Below the pieces are notes generated by a model that worked only from the letters and a program-made list of their open reading frames with translations, did not search any database and was not told where the DNA came from. The position numbers and the translations under genes were made by a program. This document shows positions 44,650-54,853 of a stretch of 64,000 bases of DNA, piece by piece; position 1 is the stretch's first letter; each line of letters opens with the position of its first letter. The DNA is taken from NCBI RefSeq assembly GCF_947503795.1, contig NZ_CANNEZ010000001.1, positions 177,001 to 241,000 on the forward strand, read 5' to 3'. The DNA is from an uncultured Jannaschia sp. (GTDB taxonomy: Bacteria > Pseudomonadota > Alphaproteobacteria > Rhodobacterales > Rhodobacteraceae).

Positions 44650-45417
44650 ATGCCGTTCCAAAAGATCGAGGCCGAGAAGCTGGCCGCCGCGGTCACCCGA
44701 CAGATCGAGGGGCTGATCTTGCGGGGCATCCTGCGGCCGGGCGACCGCCTACCGCCCGAGCGCGAACTGTCCGAGCGGCTGGGCGTGTCGCGGCCGTCGC
44801 TGCGCGAAGCGGTAGCCGAGCTTCAGGCGCGGGGTCTTCTGTCGACGCGGGCCGGGGCCGGGGTCTATGTGGCCGATGTGCTGGGCAACGCGTTCTCGCC
44901 CGCGCTGACACGGCTTTTCGCGAGCCATGAAGACGCGCTCTTCGACTACATCGCCTTTCGCCGCGACATCGAGGGGATCGCCGCCGCACGCGCCGCATGC
45001 GACGGATCGGACACGGATCTCGCGGTCGTCGAGGCCGTGTTCCGCAAGATGGAAGCCGCCCATTCGAAGCGCGATCCGTCCGAGGAGGCTGCGCTCGACG
45101 CTGATTTCCACATGGCGATCGTCGAGGCGTCGCATAACGTCGTCATGCTGCACATGATGCGTTCGATGATGGACCTGCTGCGGCAGGGCGTCTTTTACAA
45201 TCGGTCGGTCATGTTCAAGCAACGCACGACGCGGGACATGCTGCTGGACCAGCACAGGGCCATCAACGTGGCCATCCAGTCGCGGGACGCCGAGGCCGCC
45301 CGCGCCGCGACCGAGGCCCACCTGACCTTCGTGCGAAGCTGTATGCGTGACCAGCGCGAGGCGGATGCCCACGAGGATATCGCGAAGCTGCGGCTGGAGC
45401 AGGAGGCCGGGCGCTAG
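44650..45417 (+). CDS. GntR/FadR family transcriptional regulator
   Basis: A 255-residue regulator. Winged helix at residues about 8-75 (GDRLPPERELSERLGVSRPSLREAVAELQARGLL) and a FadR-type FCD effector domain with the metal-binding pattern: Asp and His in DADFHMAIVEASHN, and later His in DQHRAI and TEAHLTF. PdhR-like by length and order. The effector is likely a small organic acid; no target operon is adjacent, because the next gene converges. A palindrome upstream suggests autoregulation. Confidence 0.9.
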   Translation: MPFQKIEAEKLAAAVTRQIEGLILRGILRPGDRLPPERELSERLGVSRPSLREAVAELQARGLLSTRAGAGVYVADVLGNAFSPALTRLFASHEDALFDYIAFRRDIEGIAAARAACDGSDTDLAVVEAVFRKMEAAHSKRDPSEEAALDADFHMAIVEASHNVVMLHMMRSMMDLLRQGVFYNRSVMFKQRTTRDMLLDQHRAINVAIQSRDAEAARAATEAHLTFVRSCMRDQREADAHEDIAKLRLEQEAGR

Positions 45418-45426
45418 GCCGATCCG

Positions 45427-46491
45427 TCAGAGCGGCATCCGCACCACCACGTCGATGCCGTCGGCGTGGAGATCAGTCTCGATCCGGCCGCCATTGGCCG
45501 CGAGGATGCGCTGGACGAGGTTCGTGCCTGTCCCGCCCCCGGCCTTCGGGTCGGCCTGCACGGTGGCGTCGTCGGGGACGCCCCGCTCGATCCAGCGCAG
45601 CTCGAGCATGTCGTCCTGCCGGGTCCACTCGACCGAGACGCGGCCGGCATGGGAGCGGAAGGCGCCGTACTTGGCCGCGTTGGTCGACAGCTCGTGCAGC
45701 GCCATCCCGAGCGGGGCGACCTGTTCGCGGCGCAGCATCACCTCTGGGCCGCCCAGCGTGATATGCGTCGCGCTGTCCGTCCGGTAGGGGCGGATAATGG
45801 CGTCGAGCATCACGGCGAGGTCCGTGCCGCCGTCGACGCTCGAGATCGACGCCTCCTGCGCGCGGGCCAGTGCGCTGAGCCGGTCGGACACCGACGCCAC
45901 GAGATCGGGGATGTCGCGGGCGCCCTTGGCCGAGATGCGCAGGATGGCCGTCGTCACCGCGAAGAGATTGCGCGTCCGGTGCAGGAGTTCTTCGGCGATG
46001 TCCTCTGACCGGCGAGACCGGTCGCGTTCGTCCAGCATCTCGGTCACATCCCATTGCGACCCGAAGACATGCGTCAGCTGGCCTTCGGGCGAGAAGATCG
46101 GCCCGATATGGAGCGAGTTCCAGAACGGCGTGCCGTCGCGGCGATAGTTGAGGATCTCGACGACGCGCACCTCGCGCCGCTCGATCGCGTCGCGGATCAG
46201 GTCGACGGTGCCGCGGTCGGTGTCGGGCCCCTGCAGGAACCGGCAGTTGCGGCCGATCACCTCCTCGCGCGGATAGCCGGTCTGCTCGACGAAGGCCTGG
46301 TTGCACAGCACGATGGGCAGGTCGTCCTGCCGGGCATCCGCGATGCAGATCGACATGCGGGTCTGCTCGACCGCCTGGCGGAACAGGTGGTCGACGTCCT
46401 CGGCCATGTCTGAGAGGTTCGCGCTCGGGTTGTATCCGATCTCGTCCGGATTGATCGCGCGATCCAGCTGATCGATCTTGTCTTCCGGCAT
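45427..46491 (-). CDS. LOV-domain blue-light sensor histidine kinase (HWE family)
   Basis: A 354-residue soluble photoreceptor kinase. The LOV domain (about 32-150) has the flavin adduct motif GRNCRFLQG at residues 80-88 with photoactive Cys83, and continues with NYRRDGTPFWNSLHI and FGSQWDVTE. The kinase part is of the HWE type: His171 in LLHRTRNLFAVT, LHELSTNAAKYGA and the WIE motif, then GTGTNLVQRIL. This is the architecture of light-regulated kinases in Brucella and Erythrobacter. No response regulator lies next to it; the general stress response regulator PhyR is a typical partner in alphaproteobacteria, which is inference here. Confidence 0.93.
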   Translation of the reverse strand: MPEDKIDQLDRAINPDEIGYNPSANLSDMAEDVDHLFRQAVEQTRMSICIADARQDDLPIVLCNQAFVEQTGYPREEVIGRNCRFLQGPDTDRGTVDLIRDAIERREVRVVEILNYRRDGTPFWNSLHIGPIFSPEGQLTHVFGSQWDVTEMLDERDRSRRSEDIAEELLHRTRNLFAVTTAILRISAKGARDIPDLVASVSDRLSALARAQEASISSVDGGTDLAVMLDAIIRPYRTDSATHITLGGPEVMLRREQVAPLGMALHELSTNAAKYGAFRSHAGRVSVEWTRQDDMLELRWIERGVPDDATVQADPKAGGGTGTNLVQRILAANGGRIETDLHADGIDVVVRMPL

Positions 46492-46570
46492 AAACTGGCT
46501 TTCTCGCACGGACGTCAGCAGGTTACCGAAGCCACGTCGAGATGCCCCCGCGACAGGGCGTCGCACACGC

Positions 46571-48802
46571 CTAGCGCGAGCGGAGGTACTCCATGATCGC
46601 CGGCCGGGCGGATTGCTCGCCGGCCTCGCGGGAGGCTTCGATGACGTCGCGCACCTCGGCGAGGTTGGAGCGCAGCAGGATGTGCTTCACCGGCCCGATC
46701 GAAGCCGGGCGCATCGACAGGCAGCGTAGTCCCATGGCGGCGAAGCACAGGGCCTCGACCGGGCGCCCGGCATCCTCGCCGCAGAAGCTGACGGGTGTGC
46801 CCGCCGCCTCGCAGCGCGCCACGATCTGCGCGATCAGCGACAGGAAGCTGACATTGAGCGTGTCGTAGCGCTTGCGCACGCGCTCGTTCTCGCGGTCGGC
46901 GGCGAAGAAGAACTGCTTGAGGTCGTTGCCGCCGATCGAGATGAAATCCGCCGCCTCGAAGAACCGGCCGGGCGCGAAGGCGAGGCTGGGGGTTTCCAGC
47001 ATCGCGCCGATCTTGAGATCCGAGGGGACCGCGTGGCCCAGCGCCGCCTCGCGCTCGACCTGTCGGACGAGCAGGTCCCGCGCCTCGATAAACTCCTCCA
47101 TCTGTGCGATGAAGGGGAACATGATGCGCGACGGGCGACCATCGGCCGCACGGAGCAGGGCCTGAAGCTGCATCCGCATCACGCCGGGCCGATCGAGCCC
47201 GACACGGATCGCGCGCCACCCGAGGGCGGGGTTCGGCTCCTCGGTGGGCTTCATGTAGGGCAGCACCTTGTCGGAGCCGATATCGAGCGTCCGGAAGGTC
47301 ACGGGCAGCCCGCGCGCGGCATCGAGCACCCGCTTGTAGATCTCGACGAGCTGGCCGCGCTTGGGAACGGTGTTGCGTGTCAGGAATTGAAGCTCGGTCC
47401 GGAAAAGCCCGACGCCCTCGGCGCCCGAACCCGCCAGCGAGGGCAGGTCCGCGATCAGGCCCGCGTTCATCATCATCTCGATCCGGTGCCCGTCCGCGGT
47501 GACGCATTCGGTGTCTCGGATCGAGGCGTAGCGCTGCTGCGCCTGCTCCTGCATCGCGAGCTTCTCGCGGAAGGCGGCGGTGACCATGTCGTCGGGGCGC
47601 AGATGCACCACGCCCTGGTCGCCATCCACGAGGATCGGGTCGCCCGACAGGGCCTCGGTGGTGATCCCCTCGGCCTGCAGCACCAGCGGGATTGCCCAGG
47701 CGCGCGCGACGACGGCCGCGTGACTGCCCACCGAGCCTTCTTCCAGGACGACACCGCGCAGCTTGCGCCCGTATTCCAGAAGCTCGCCCGGCCCGATGTT
47801 GCGGGCCACCAGAACGGCATTGTCGGGCAGGGCCACGCTGTCGCGCCCCTGACCGGTCAGCATCCGGAGAAGGCGGTTCGACAGGTCGTCGAGATCGGCG
47901 AGCCGGTCGCGCAGGTAGGGATCTGCATCGCGCATCCGGGCGCGCGCGGCGGTCTGTTCCTTCTCGACGGCGGCCTCGGCGGTGAGGCCCGCGTCGATAT
48001 CGTCCTCCATCCGCCTGAGCCAGGACCGCGAATAGGCGAACATGCGGAAGGCCTCGATCACCTCGGTCTGTTCGCGGTCGCCGCTGGCCTGGGTCAGCAT
48101 CTTGTCGACCGAAAGGCGCAACGCATCGACCGCTTCGCGCAGGCGCACCAGCTCGCCCTCGGGGTCGTCGCTGACGGGGTTGGTGATGACGACGCGGGGG
48201 TCGTGGAGGTGAACGACGCCCTCGGCCGAGCCCTCCTGCCCGGTGACGCCCCGCAAGAGCACCTGCTGTGCATGGCGTGGGCGCAATGCCTCGCCCTCGC
48301 CGACGAAGGCGCCGAGCTCGGTCATCTCGGCCAGGACCATCGCCACGACCTCGAGCGCGTAGACCTCGTCCTCGGAGTATTCTCGGGCCTCGCGCGACTG
48401 GACCACGAGCACGCCGAGCCGCTCGCCCAGACGCTGCACGGGCACACCGAGAAAGGCGGAGAACACCTCCTCGCCGGTCTCGGGCATGTAGCGGAATCCG
48501 CGCGTCGCGGGCGCGTTGGCCGTGTTGATCGAGACCCGCCGCCGCGCGACGCGGCCGACGAGGCCCTCGCCCAGCCGCATTCGCGTGACGTGGACCGCAT
48601 CCGCGTTGAGCCCGCGCGTCGCACACAGCTCCAGCGTATCGGCATCGCGGTTGAGATAGATCGAGCAGACATCGGTCCGCATCGAATCGGCCACGAGGTC
48701 AACGATCCGGTCGAGCCGCTCCTGCCCCTGCGCCTCCTCGGCCATGACGGCCTTGAGCCGCCGCAAGAGCTTGCGGCTATCTGTGTCCTTCGACTTGGGC
48801 AT
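46571..48802 (-). CDS. ptsP: phosphoenolpyruvate-protein phosphotransferase PtsP (nitrogen PTS enzyme I)
   Basis: A 743-residue cytoplasmic enzyme I of the nitrogen-related phosphotransferase system. An N-terminal GAF domain (about 20-165) precedes the phosphohistidine domain with active His361 in SVGSHAAVVARA, and the PEP-binding TIM barrel follows (GLFRTELQFL, RTLDIGSDK, SIGGNDLKQFFFA and FCGEDAG). PEP phosphorylates the histidine and the phosphoryl group goes to NPr and EIIA-Ntr, encoded elsewhere. ATG at 48802 is set by the conserved start; the 129 bases upstream are not homologous. The LOV kinase follows 79 bases downstream. Confidence 0.95.
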   Translation of the reverse strand: MPKSKDTDSRKLLRRLKAVMAEEAQGQERLDRIVDLVADSMRTDVCSIYLNRDADTLELCATRGLNADAVHVTRMRLGEGLVGRVARRRVSINTANAPATRGFRYMPETGEEVFSAFLGVPVQRLGERLGVLVVQSREAREYSEDEVYALEVVAMVLAEMTELGAFVGEGEALRPRHAQQVLLRGVTGQEGSAEGVVHLHDPRVVITNPVSDDPEGELVRLREAVDALRLSVDKMLTQASGDREQTEVIEAFRMFAYSRSWLRRMEDDIDAGLTAEAAVEKEQTAARARMRDADPYLRDRLADLDDLSNRLLRMLTGQGRDSVALPDNAVLVARNIGPGELLEYGRKLRGVVLEEGSVGSHAAVVARAWAIPLVLQAEGITTEALSGDPILVDGDQGVVHLRPDDMVTAAFREKLAMQEQAQQRYASIRDTECVTADGHRIEMMMNAGLIADLPSLAGSGAEGVGLFRTELQFLTRNTVPKRGQLVEIYKRVLDAARGLPVTFRTLDIGSDKVLPYMKPTEEPNPALGWRAIRVGLDRPGVMRMQLQALLRAADGRPSRIMFPFIAQMEEFIEARDLLVRQVEREAALGHAVPSDLKIGAMLETPSLAFAPGRFFEAADFISIGGNDLKQFFFAADRENERVRKRYDTLNVSFLSLIAQIVARCEAAGTPVSFCGEDAGRPVEALCFAAMGLRCLSMRPASIGPVKHILLRSNLAEVRDVIEASREAGEQSARPAIMEYLRSR

Positions 48803-48996
48803 CTGAATTGGTCGCTCCCTCGGGTTCCCTATACGGGGCCGCGTCGCGCTTGGGGAGAGGGGGCGGCGCGGGGATGTCCGTTGCCTCAGGGTCGGCTGCG
48901 CGATCGATGTGCGATGACGTCGCCCCCGCACCCGAATTGGGCGACCGAGGAAGGCGCATGAGGGCGTCCGGGGGGACCGGGCAGGCGCCCCGACGG

Positions 48997-50232
48997 TCAG
49001 GCCGTCTCGAGCTCGAACGCGTCGTGGAGCGCCTGCACGGCCAGTTCCATGTATTTCCGGTCGATCAGAACCGAGATCTTGATCTCGGACGTGGTGATCA
49101 CCTTGATGTTCACGCCTTCGTCCGAGAGCGCCTTGAACATGCGCGCCGCGACGCCCGCATGGCTGCGCATCCCGATGCCCACGACCGAGACCTTCGAGAC
49201 GCCTTCATCGGCGATCAGGTCATGATAGTCGATCTCGCCCCGATCCTTGGCTGCCGCGACGGCCTTCTCGGCGCGCGCCACCTGATCGACGGGCAGCGAG
49301 AAGGTCATGTCGGTGCGCCCGTCCTCGGCGATGTTCTGGACGATCATGTCCACGTTCACCCCCGCTTCCGACAGCGGGCCGAAGATGGCGGCCGACACAC
49401 CCGGCCGGTCGGCGACCGAGACCAGCGTCATCTTGGCCTCGTCGCGCACGAAGGCGACCCCGGCGATCACGTTCGATTCCATGATGTCCTCCTCGTCGCA
49501 GACCAGCGTGCCCGCGTCGTCCGATTGTTCCTCGAAGCTCGACAGCACGCGCAGCTTCACCTTGTAGCGCATCGCGAGTTCGACCGAGCGCGTCTGCAGC
49601 ACCTTGGCCCCCAGCGAGGCCAGCTCCAGCATCTCCTCGAAGGCGATCCGGTCGAGCTTGCGGGCCTTCGACACGATCCGCGGATCGGTCGTATAGACCC
49701 CGTCCACGTCGGTGTAGATGTCGCAGCGCACCGCGTCGAAGGCGGCGGCGAAGGCGACGGCCGTCGTGTCCGACCCGCCCCGGCCCAGCGTTGTGATGCG
49801 GCCCTCGGGCGAGATGCCCTGGAAGCCCGCGACGACCGCGACCTTCATGCCTTGCGCGAACTTCGCATCGAGATTGGCCGGCGGAATGTCCTCGATCCGG
49901 GCGCTCGAATGCACCGAGGAGGTCAGGACCGGCACCTGCCAGCCTTGCCACGACCGCGCGTCGATCCCGTTCTCCTGCAACACCAGCGCCAGAAGGCCCG
50001 CGGTCACGTTCTCGCCCGAGGACACCACCGCGTCATATTCACGCGCATCGTAGAAGGGCGAGGTCTCGTTCACCCAGCCGACCAGCTCGTTGGTCTTTCC
50101 CGACATGGCCGAGACGACGACGATCACCTCGTGGCCCCGCGCAACCTCGACGCCCACGCGCTTGGCGACGCGCTTGATACGCTCGAGATTGGCGACGGAG
50201 GTGCCGCCGAATTTCATCACGAGACGGGTCAT
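48997..50232 (-). CDS. lysC: aspartate kinase
   Basis: A 411-residue enzyme for the first step of lysine, threonine and methionine synthesis. N-terminal kinase motif KFGGTSV at residues 7-13, GRGGSDTTAVA near 150, and two C-terminal ACT domains (VADRPGVSAAIFGPL; VSVVGIGMRSHAGVAARMFKAL) for feedback by amino acids. Length and order match LysC. In alphaproteobacteria it often lies upstream of ptsP, as here; the 194-base gap between them holds a G-rich stretch and no gene I can support. Confidence 0.96.
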   Translation of the reverse strand: MTRLVMKFGGTSVANLERIKRVAKRVGVEVARGHEVIVVVSAMSGKTNELVGWVNETSPFYDAREYDAVVSSGENVTAGLLALVLQENGIDARSWQGWQVPVLTSSVHSSARIEDIPPANLDAKFAQGMKVAVVAGFQGISPEGRITTLGRGGSDTTAVAFAAAFDAVRCDIYTDVDGVYTTDPRIVSKARKLDRIAFEEMLELASLGAKVLQTRSVELAMRYKVKLRVLSSFEEQSDDAGTLVCDEEDIMESNVIAGVAFVRDEAKMTLVSVADRPGVSAAIFGPLSEAGVNVDMIVQNIAEDGRTDMTFSLPVDQVARAEKAVAAAKDRGEIDYHDLIADEGVSKVSVVGIGMRSHAGVAARMFKALSDEGVNIKVITTSEIKISVLIDRKYMELAVQALHDAFELETA

Positions 50233-50304
50233 GGCCTGTCTGCCTCTGGATCCGGGTCGCGGGCGGCATAGGGGAGCCGACGGGTGGGGGCAAGGCTGCG
50301 GGCG

Positions 50305-50952
50305 TCAGCCCCGGAAGGCGGCGACGCGGTCAGGGTCCCTGCGGGCCAGATCGCGCAGCCAGGATTCGACCGCCTGTGCGATGACCGGCCGGGTGTCGGT
50401 GCGGAGCGCGGCGGCCCAGCCCAGCACCCGTTCGCGTGCGGCCCGCTCGGGCTCGGATGGATGGTTTGCGCGGGCCAGATGGGTCGTTCCCGCAAGCACC
50501 GTGCGACGGGTCCAGGGATTGGCGGCCGTCGCCCAGTCGTCCAACAGGTCCAACCGCTCCGGGCGCGCCGCAAGCCGCCGCGTGATCGCCGCTGCCGCCG
50601 CATCCGCAAGCGCGCGGCAATCGAGCCGGTGGACCCACCGTTCCAGAAGGGACCAGACGCCATCATCGGGACGGATGCGCGCCTGCGTCAGAAGCTTGCA
50701 GGCCAGCATCCGGGCATCGAACACGTCGGCCCGCCAGAGCGCGTCGGAGATGATGACGCGGTGATCCACCGAGAGCGTCCCCCGCAGCGCCTTGGCCATC
50801 TCGTTCAGCGTGTCGGGCGCCACGCCCCAGGTTTCGCGGTCGGTGCGGTTGGCCGCCCGGTCCCGCGCGGCGCGCGTCGCGTCCCCTGCCGCGCGCAGGT
50901 CGGCAAGGATCGCGTCCTTCCGATCCCCGAGGCTGAGGTCGCCGTCACTCAT
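50305..50952 (-). CDS. DNA alkylation repair family protein (AlkD-like HEAT repeat)
   Basis: A 215-residue, almost all-helical protein matching the short AlkD-like/DNA alkylation repair enzyme group: [15 protein letters not shown] near the N terminus and the repeated helices [14 protein letters not shown] and [20 protein letters not shown]. Such proteins flip out or excise bulky cationic bases, but many homologues have unknown activity. It overlaps the glmS stop by 4 bases (ATGA), so it is the third gene of glmU-glmS-this gene, though it has no evident role in wall synthesis. Confidence 0.75.
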   Translation of the reverse strand: MSDGDLSLGDRKDAILADLRAAGDATRAARDRAANRTDRETWGVAPDTLNEMAKALRGTLSVDHRVIISDALWRADVFDARMLACKLLTQARIRPDDGVWSLLERWVHRLDCRALADAAAAAITRRLAARPERLDLLDDWATAANPWTRRTVLAGTTHLARANHPSEPERAARERVLGWAAALRTDTRPVIAQAVESWLRDLARRDPDRVAAFRG

Positions 50953-52754
50953 TCCACGGTCACCGATTTGGCGAGGTTGCGGGGCTGGTCCACGTCCGTG
51001 CCCTTGTGAACGGCCGTGTGGTAAGCGAGGAGCTGCGCCGGGATGGCATAGAGGATCGGCGCGAAGATCGAGTCGACCTTGGGCATCACCAGCACCTCCC
51101 AGACCCCCTCGGAGGCCTGCGCGGCGCCGTCGGCGTCGGTGACCAGCAGGACCTGTCCCTCGCGCGCCATGACCTCCTGCATGTTGCTGACGGTCTTGTC
51201 GAAGAGCGCGTCGACCGGCGCGAAGACGACGATCGGCATGCTGCGGTCGACCAGCGCGATGGGCCCGTGCTTGAGCTCGCCCGAGGCATAGGCCTCGGCG
51301 TGGATATAGCTGATTTCCTTGAGCTTCAGCGCGCCCTCATGGGCCAGCGGATACATCGGCCCGCGCCCGAGGAAGAGGATGTCGGACGCCTCGGCCAGCC
51401 GGTGGGCCAGCGCCTCGCAGCGGTCCTCGATCCCGAGCGCGGTGCTGACGAGACCGGGCAGCGCGCGGAGCCCTGCGACCAGTGCGGCCTCGCGGTGGGC
51501 GTCGATCTCGCCCCGGTCGACGCCCGCACGGATCGCCAGCGCCAGGAGCGCGGCGAGCTGGTTGACGAACGCCTTGGTCGACGCGACGCCCACCTCGACG
51601 CCCGCGAGTATGGGCAGGGCGACATCGCTTTCGCGCGCGATGCTGCTCTCGGCTACGTTGACGACCGAGACGATCGCCCGCGCCTTGCCGCGCGCGTAGC
51701 GTAGGGCCGCGAGCGTGTCCGCCGTCTCGCCCGACTGGCTGACGAAGAGCGCGGTGTTCCCGGCGCCGACGGGCCCCTCGCGGTAGCGGTATTCCGATGC
51801 GATATCGACGTCGACGGGCAGCCGCGCGAGGCTCTCGAACCAATATTTCGCCACCGTGCAGGCGATATGGGCGGTGCCGCAGGCGACCATCTGGACGCGG
51901 TCCGTCGCCGCCCAGTCGTATTCGACCGGGGGTACGACGCGGTCGCCCTCGGTATAGGCGCCGATCACCTGCGCCAGCGTCTGCGGCTGCTCGTGGATCT
52001 CCTTGGCCATGAAATGCCGGTGGCCGGCCTTCTCCATCTGCCGGGCCTCGACCGACACGCGCCGCGTCTCGCGGTGGACCTGGCGGCGCTCGGCGTCGAA
52101 CACCTGCGCGCCCGCCCGCGTCACCACGGCGCGGTCGCCATCCTCGAGATAGGTCACCCGGTCGGTCAGCCCCGCGAGCGCGATCGCGTCCGAGCCTACG
52201 AACATCTCGCCCTGCCCGTGCCCGATGGCGAGCGGCGGCCCCTCGCGGCCGCAGATCAGAAGGTCCGGCTCGCCCTCGAAGAGGAAGCACAGCGCATAGG
52301 CCCCACGCAGCCGGTCGATGGTCGCGAAGGCCGCCTCGCGCGGAGACAGCCCCTCGGAAAGATGATGCTCGCAGAGCCGCACGATGGTCTCGGTGTCGGT
52401 CTGGCTCTCCCACGGGCCGCCGAGTTCGGCGCGCAGCTCCTGGAAGTTCTCGATGATGCCGTTATGGACGACCGCCACGCGCCCGGCGCGGTGGGGATGG
52501 GCGTTATCCTCGGTGACCGCGCCATGGGTGGCCCAGCGGGTGTGGCCGATGCCTGCGAAGCCCGGCAGCGGGTCGTGCACCAAGAGGTCGGCGAGGTTCA
52601 CCAGCTTGCCCACGGCGCGGCGTCGGTCGAGCCTGCCCTCGTTGACGGTGGCGATCCCGGCGCTGTCATAGCCGCGATATTCCAGCCGCTTCAGGGCGTC
52701 GACCATGATCGGCGCCGCCTGGTGGTCGCCCAGTATTCCGATGATCCCGCACAT
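50949..52754 (-). CDS. glmS: glutamine-fructose-6-phosphate aminotransferase
   Basis: A 601-residue enzyme making glucosamine 6-phosphate for peptidoglycan and LPS. Cys2 after the initial Met is the nucleophile of the class II amidotransferase domain (CGIIGILG), with HTRWATHG near residue 75; two SIS sugar isomerase domains follow ([38 protein letters not shown]), and the protein ends in the usual [11 protein letters not shown]. Its ATG overlaps the glmU stop by one base. No glmS riboswitch is expected or seen in the coupled arrangement. Confidence 0.97.
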   Translation of the reverse strand: MCGIIGILGDHQAAPIMVDALKRLEYRGYDSAGIATVNEGRLDRRRAVGKLVNLADLLVHDPLPGFAGIGHTRWATHGAVTEDNAHPHRAGRVAVVHNGIIENFQELRAELGGPWESQTDTETIVRLCEHHLSEGLSPREAAFATIDRLRGAYALCFLFEGEPDLLICGREGPPLAIGHGQGEMFVGSDAIALAGLTDRVTYLEDGDRAVVTRAGAQVFDAERRQVHRETRRVSVEARQMEKAGHRHFMAKEIHEQPQTLAQVIGAYTEGDRVVPPVEYDWAATDRVQMVACGTAHIACTVAKYWFESLARLPVDVDIASEYRYREGPVGAGNTALFVSQSGETADTLAALRYARGKARAIVSVVNVAESSIARESDVALPILAGVEVGVASTKAFVNQLAALLALAIRAGVDRGEIDAHREAALVAGLRALPGLVSTALGIEDRCEALAHRLAEASDILFLGRGPMYPLAHEGALKLKEISYIHAEAYASGELKHGPIALVDRSMPIVVFAPVDALFDKTVSNMQEVMAREGQVLLVTDADGAAQASEGVWEVLVMPKVDSIFAPILYAIPAQLLAYHTAVHKGTDVDQPRNLAKSVTVE

Positions 52755-54097
52755 CAGCGTGCCTCCTTTGCGGCACGCAGTTTGGCCATCAGCCGTCGCG
52801 CGAGCCCCGCCTTGTTGACTTGCTTGGCGCGCCCGAGCGCCAGCGCGCCCTCGGGCACGTCTTCGGTCACGACCGATCCGCTGGCGGTCAGCGCCTCGGC
52901 CCCGATCGTGACCGGCGCCACCAGCATCGTGTTCGACCCGATAAAGGCGTCGGCGCCGATCTCCGTCCGGTGCTTGAAGACGCCATCGTAATTGCAGGTG
53001 ATGGTGCCCGCGCCGATATTGGCACGCGCGCCCACCTCGGCGTCGCCGACATAACTCAGGTGGTTGATCTTCGCGCCCTCGTGGATGCTGGCGGCCTTCA
53101 CCTCGACGAAATTGCCGATGCGGACGTCCCGATCCAACTCGGCACCGGGTCGCAGGCGAGCATAGGGGCCGACGACACAGCCCTCCGAGACGTGACAGCC
53201 CTCCAGATGGCTGAAGGCGCGGATGGTCGCGCCGCTCTCGATCGTGACGCCGGGGCCGAAGACGACATGCGGCTCGATCACCACGTCGCGGCCCAGATGG
53301 GTGTCATGGGCGAACTGCACCGTCTCGGGCACCGTGAGGGTCGCGCCGTTCTCCATCGCGGCATGACGCGCGCGGGCCTGGAAGGCGGCTTCGGCCATAG
53401 CGAGATCCATGCGGGTGTTGACGCCCATCGTCTCGGCTTCGGGGCAGGTGACCACGCGCGCCGACATCCGCGCCGCCCGCGCGAGGCCGACGATGTCGGT
53501 GAGGTAGTACTCCCCCGCCGCGTTGTTCGAGCCGACCTGGTCGATGAGGTCGAAAAGGACCGTGGCCTGCGCGCAGAGCACGCCGGAATTGCACAGCGTG
53601 ATCGCCCGTTCCTCGGGCGTCGCGTCCTTGGCTTCGACGATGCGCTCCAGCCGGTCGCCCTGGGCCACGAGGCGGCCGTAGCGCCCGGGCTCGGCGGCCT
53701 CGAAGCCCAGCACGACGACACCCGCACCGTCGCGCCGCGCGGCGATCATCGCCTGCAGCGTCTCGGGCCGGATGAAGGGCGTGTCGCCGTAGAGCACGAT
53801 CGCATCACCCTCGAACCCCGCCAGCGCGGCCCGCGCCTGGGCCACGGCATGGGCGGTCCCGAGCTGCTCGCTCTGGCGCACCACGACGGCTTCGGGATCA
53901 TGGGACGTCGCGGCCGCCTCGACGGCGTCGCCGCCATGGCCCGCGACGATCACGGTCCGCTCCGGATCGAGCGACGCGCCCGCCATCATCGCGTGCACGA
54001 GAAGCGGCGCGTGCGCGACCTCGTGCAGCACCTTCGGGCGGTCCGATTGCATCCGGCTGCCCTGTCCGGCGGCGAGGACGATCAACGCGATGGACAT
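52754..54097 (-). CDS. glmU: bifunctional UDP-N-acetylglucosamine pyrophosphorylase/glucosamine-1-phosphate acetyltransferase
   Basis: A 447-residue enzyme. The pyrophosphorylase domain starts LAAGQGSRMQSDRPK and contains LYGDTPFI; the left-handed beta-helix acetyltransferase domain covers the C-terminal half (EGCVVGPYARLRPGAEL, KINHLSYVGDAEVGARANIGAGTITCNYDG). Together with GlmS it supplies UDP-GlcNAc. It heads the glmU-glmS-AlkD-like operon and diverges from gph with an 84-base gap. Confidence 0.96.
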   Translation of the reverse strand: MSIALIVLAAGQGSRMQSDRPKVLHEVAHAPLLVHAMMAGASLDPERTVIVAGHGGDAVEAAATSHDPEAVVVRQSEQLGTAHAVAQARAALAGFEGDAIVLYGDTPFIRPETLQAMIAARRDGAGVVVLGFEAAEPGRYGRLVAQGDRLERIVEAKDATPEERAITLCNSGVLCAQATVLFDLIDQVGSNNAAGEYYLTDIVGLARAARMSARVVTCPEAETMGVNTRMDLAMAEAAFQARARHAAMENGATLTVPETVQFAHDTHLGRDVVIEPHVVFGPGVTIESGATIRAFSHLEGCHVSEGCVVGPYARLRPGAELDRDVRIGNFVEVKAASIHEGAKINHLSYVGDAEVGARANIGAGTITCNYDGVFKHRTEIGADAFIGSNTMLVAPVTIGAEALTASGSVVTEDVPEGALALGRAKQVNKAGLARRLMAKLRAAKEAR

Positions 54098-54181
54098 GTG
54101 AAACCTTCCCTTGGATGCGCAGCCGTTCTACCTGCGCGGTCACATGTCGCAAGTCAGGCGTCGGCGAAAGGACACCCGATC

Positions 54182-54853
54182 ATGAAACGATCCGTCATAT
54201 TCGATCTGGACGGGACGCTCTGCGACACGTCGGGCGACCTGCTGGCTGCGGCCAACGTGGCCTTCGCCGATCTGGGCCGCGACGTGCGGCTGGATGCCGA
54301 CGCCGCCGAGGACCGGGCGACGGCGCTGCGCGGCGCGCGGGCGATGCTGCGCCTCGGGCTCGGGCGCCTTGGCGCGGTCGACGAGGCCGAGGTCGATGCG
54401 GGCTTCCAGCCGCTTCTCGACGCCTACGGGCGCGACATCGCGCGCCACACGGTGTTCTATCCGGGTGCGCTGGACGCGGTGGCCCGGCTGCGCGAGGGCG
54501 GCGACGCGGTGGCGATCTGCACCAACAAGCCCGAGGGGCTGGCCCGGCAGTTGATGGACGCGCTGGACGCGAGCCACCATTTCGACGCGCTCTTCGGGGC
54601 CGACACGCTGCCCGTGCGCAAGCCCGATCCTCGCCACCTGACCGAAACGGTCGCGGCCGTGGGCGGCACGCCGTCCCGCGCGGTGCTGATCGGCGACACC
54701 CAGACCGACCGCGACACGGCCAAGGCGGCGGGCGTGCCCTGTATCCTCGTGACCTTCGGGCCGGGGTCGAACAACGTCGCAGACCTCGCCCCCGAAGCGC
54801 TGCTGCACGATTACGGCCAGCTCGAGGACGCGCTCCGCCTCGTCGGTCTCTAG
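54182..54853 (+). CDS. gph: HAD family hydrolase, phosphoglycolate phosphatase-like
   Basis: A 223-residue haloacid dehalogenase-type phosphatase. Motif I DLDGTLCDT with nucleophile Asp8, motif II ICTNKPEGLA, motif III Lys in RKPDP and motif IV GDTQTDRDTAKAAG are all present. Gph removes phosphate from 2-phosphoglycolate, but other small phosphoesters cannot be excluded. ATG at 54182; the longer frame in front is antisense to glmU. It converges on the MmgE/PrpD gene with a 4-base overlap in which CTAG supplies both stop codons. Confidence 0.88.
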   Translation: MKRSVIFDLDGTLCDTSGDLLAAANVAFADLGRDVRLDADAAEDRATALRGARAMLRLGLGRLGAVDEAEVDAGFQPLLDAYGRDIARHTVFYPGALDAVARLREGGDAVAICTNKPEGLARQLMDALDASHHFDALFGADTLPVRKPDPRHLTETVAAVGGTPSRAVLIGDTQTDRDTAKAAGVPCILVTFGPGSNNVADLAPEALLHDYGQLEDALRLVGL

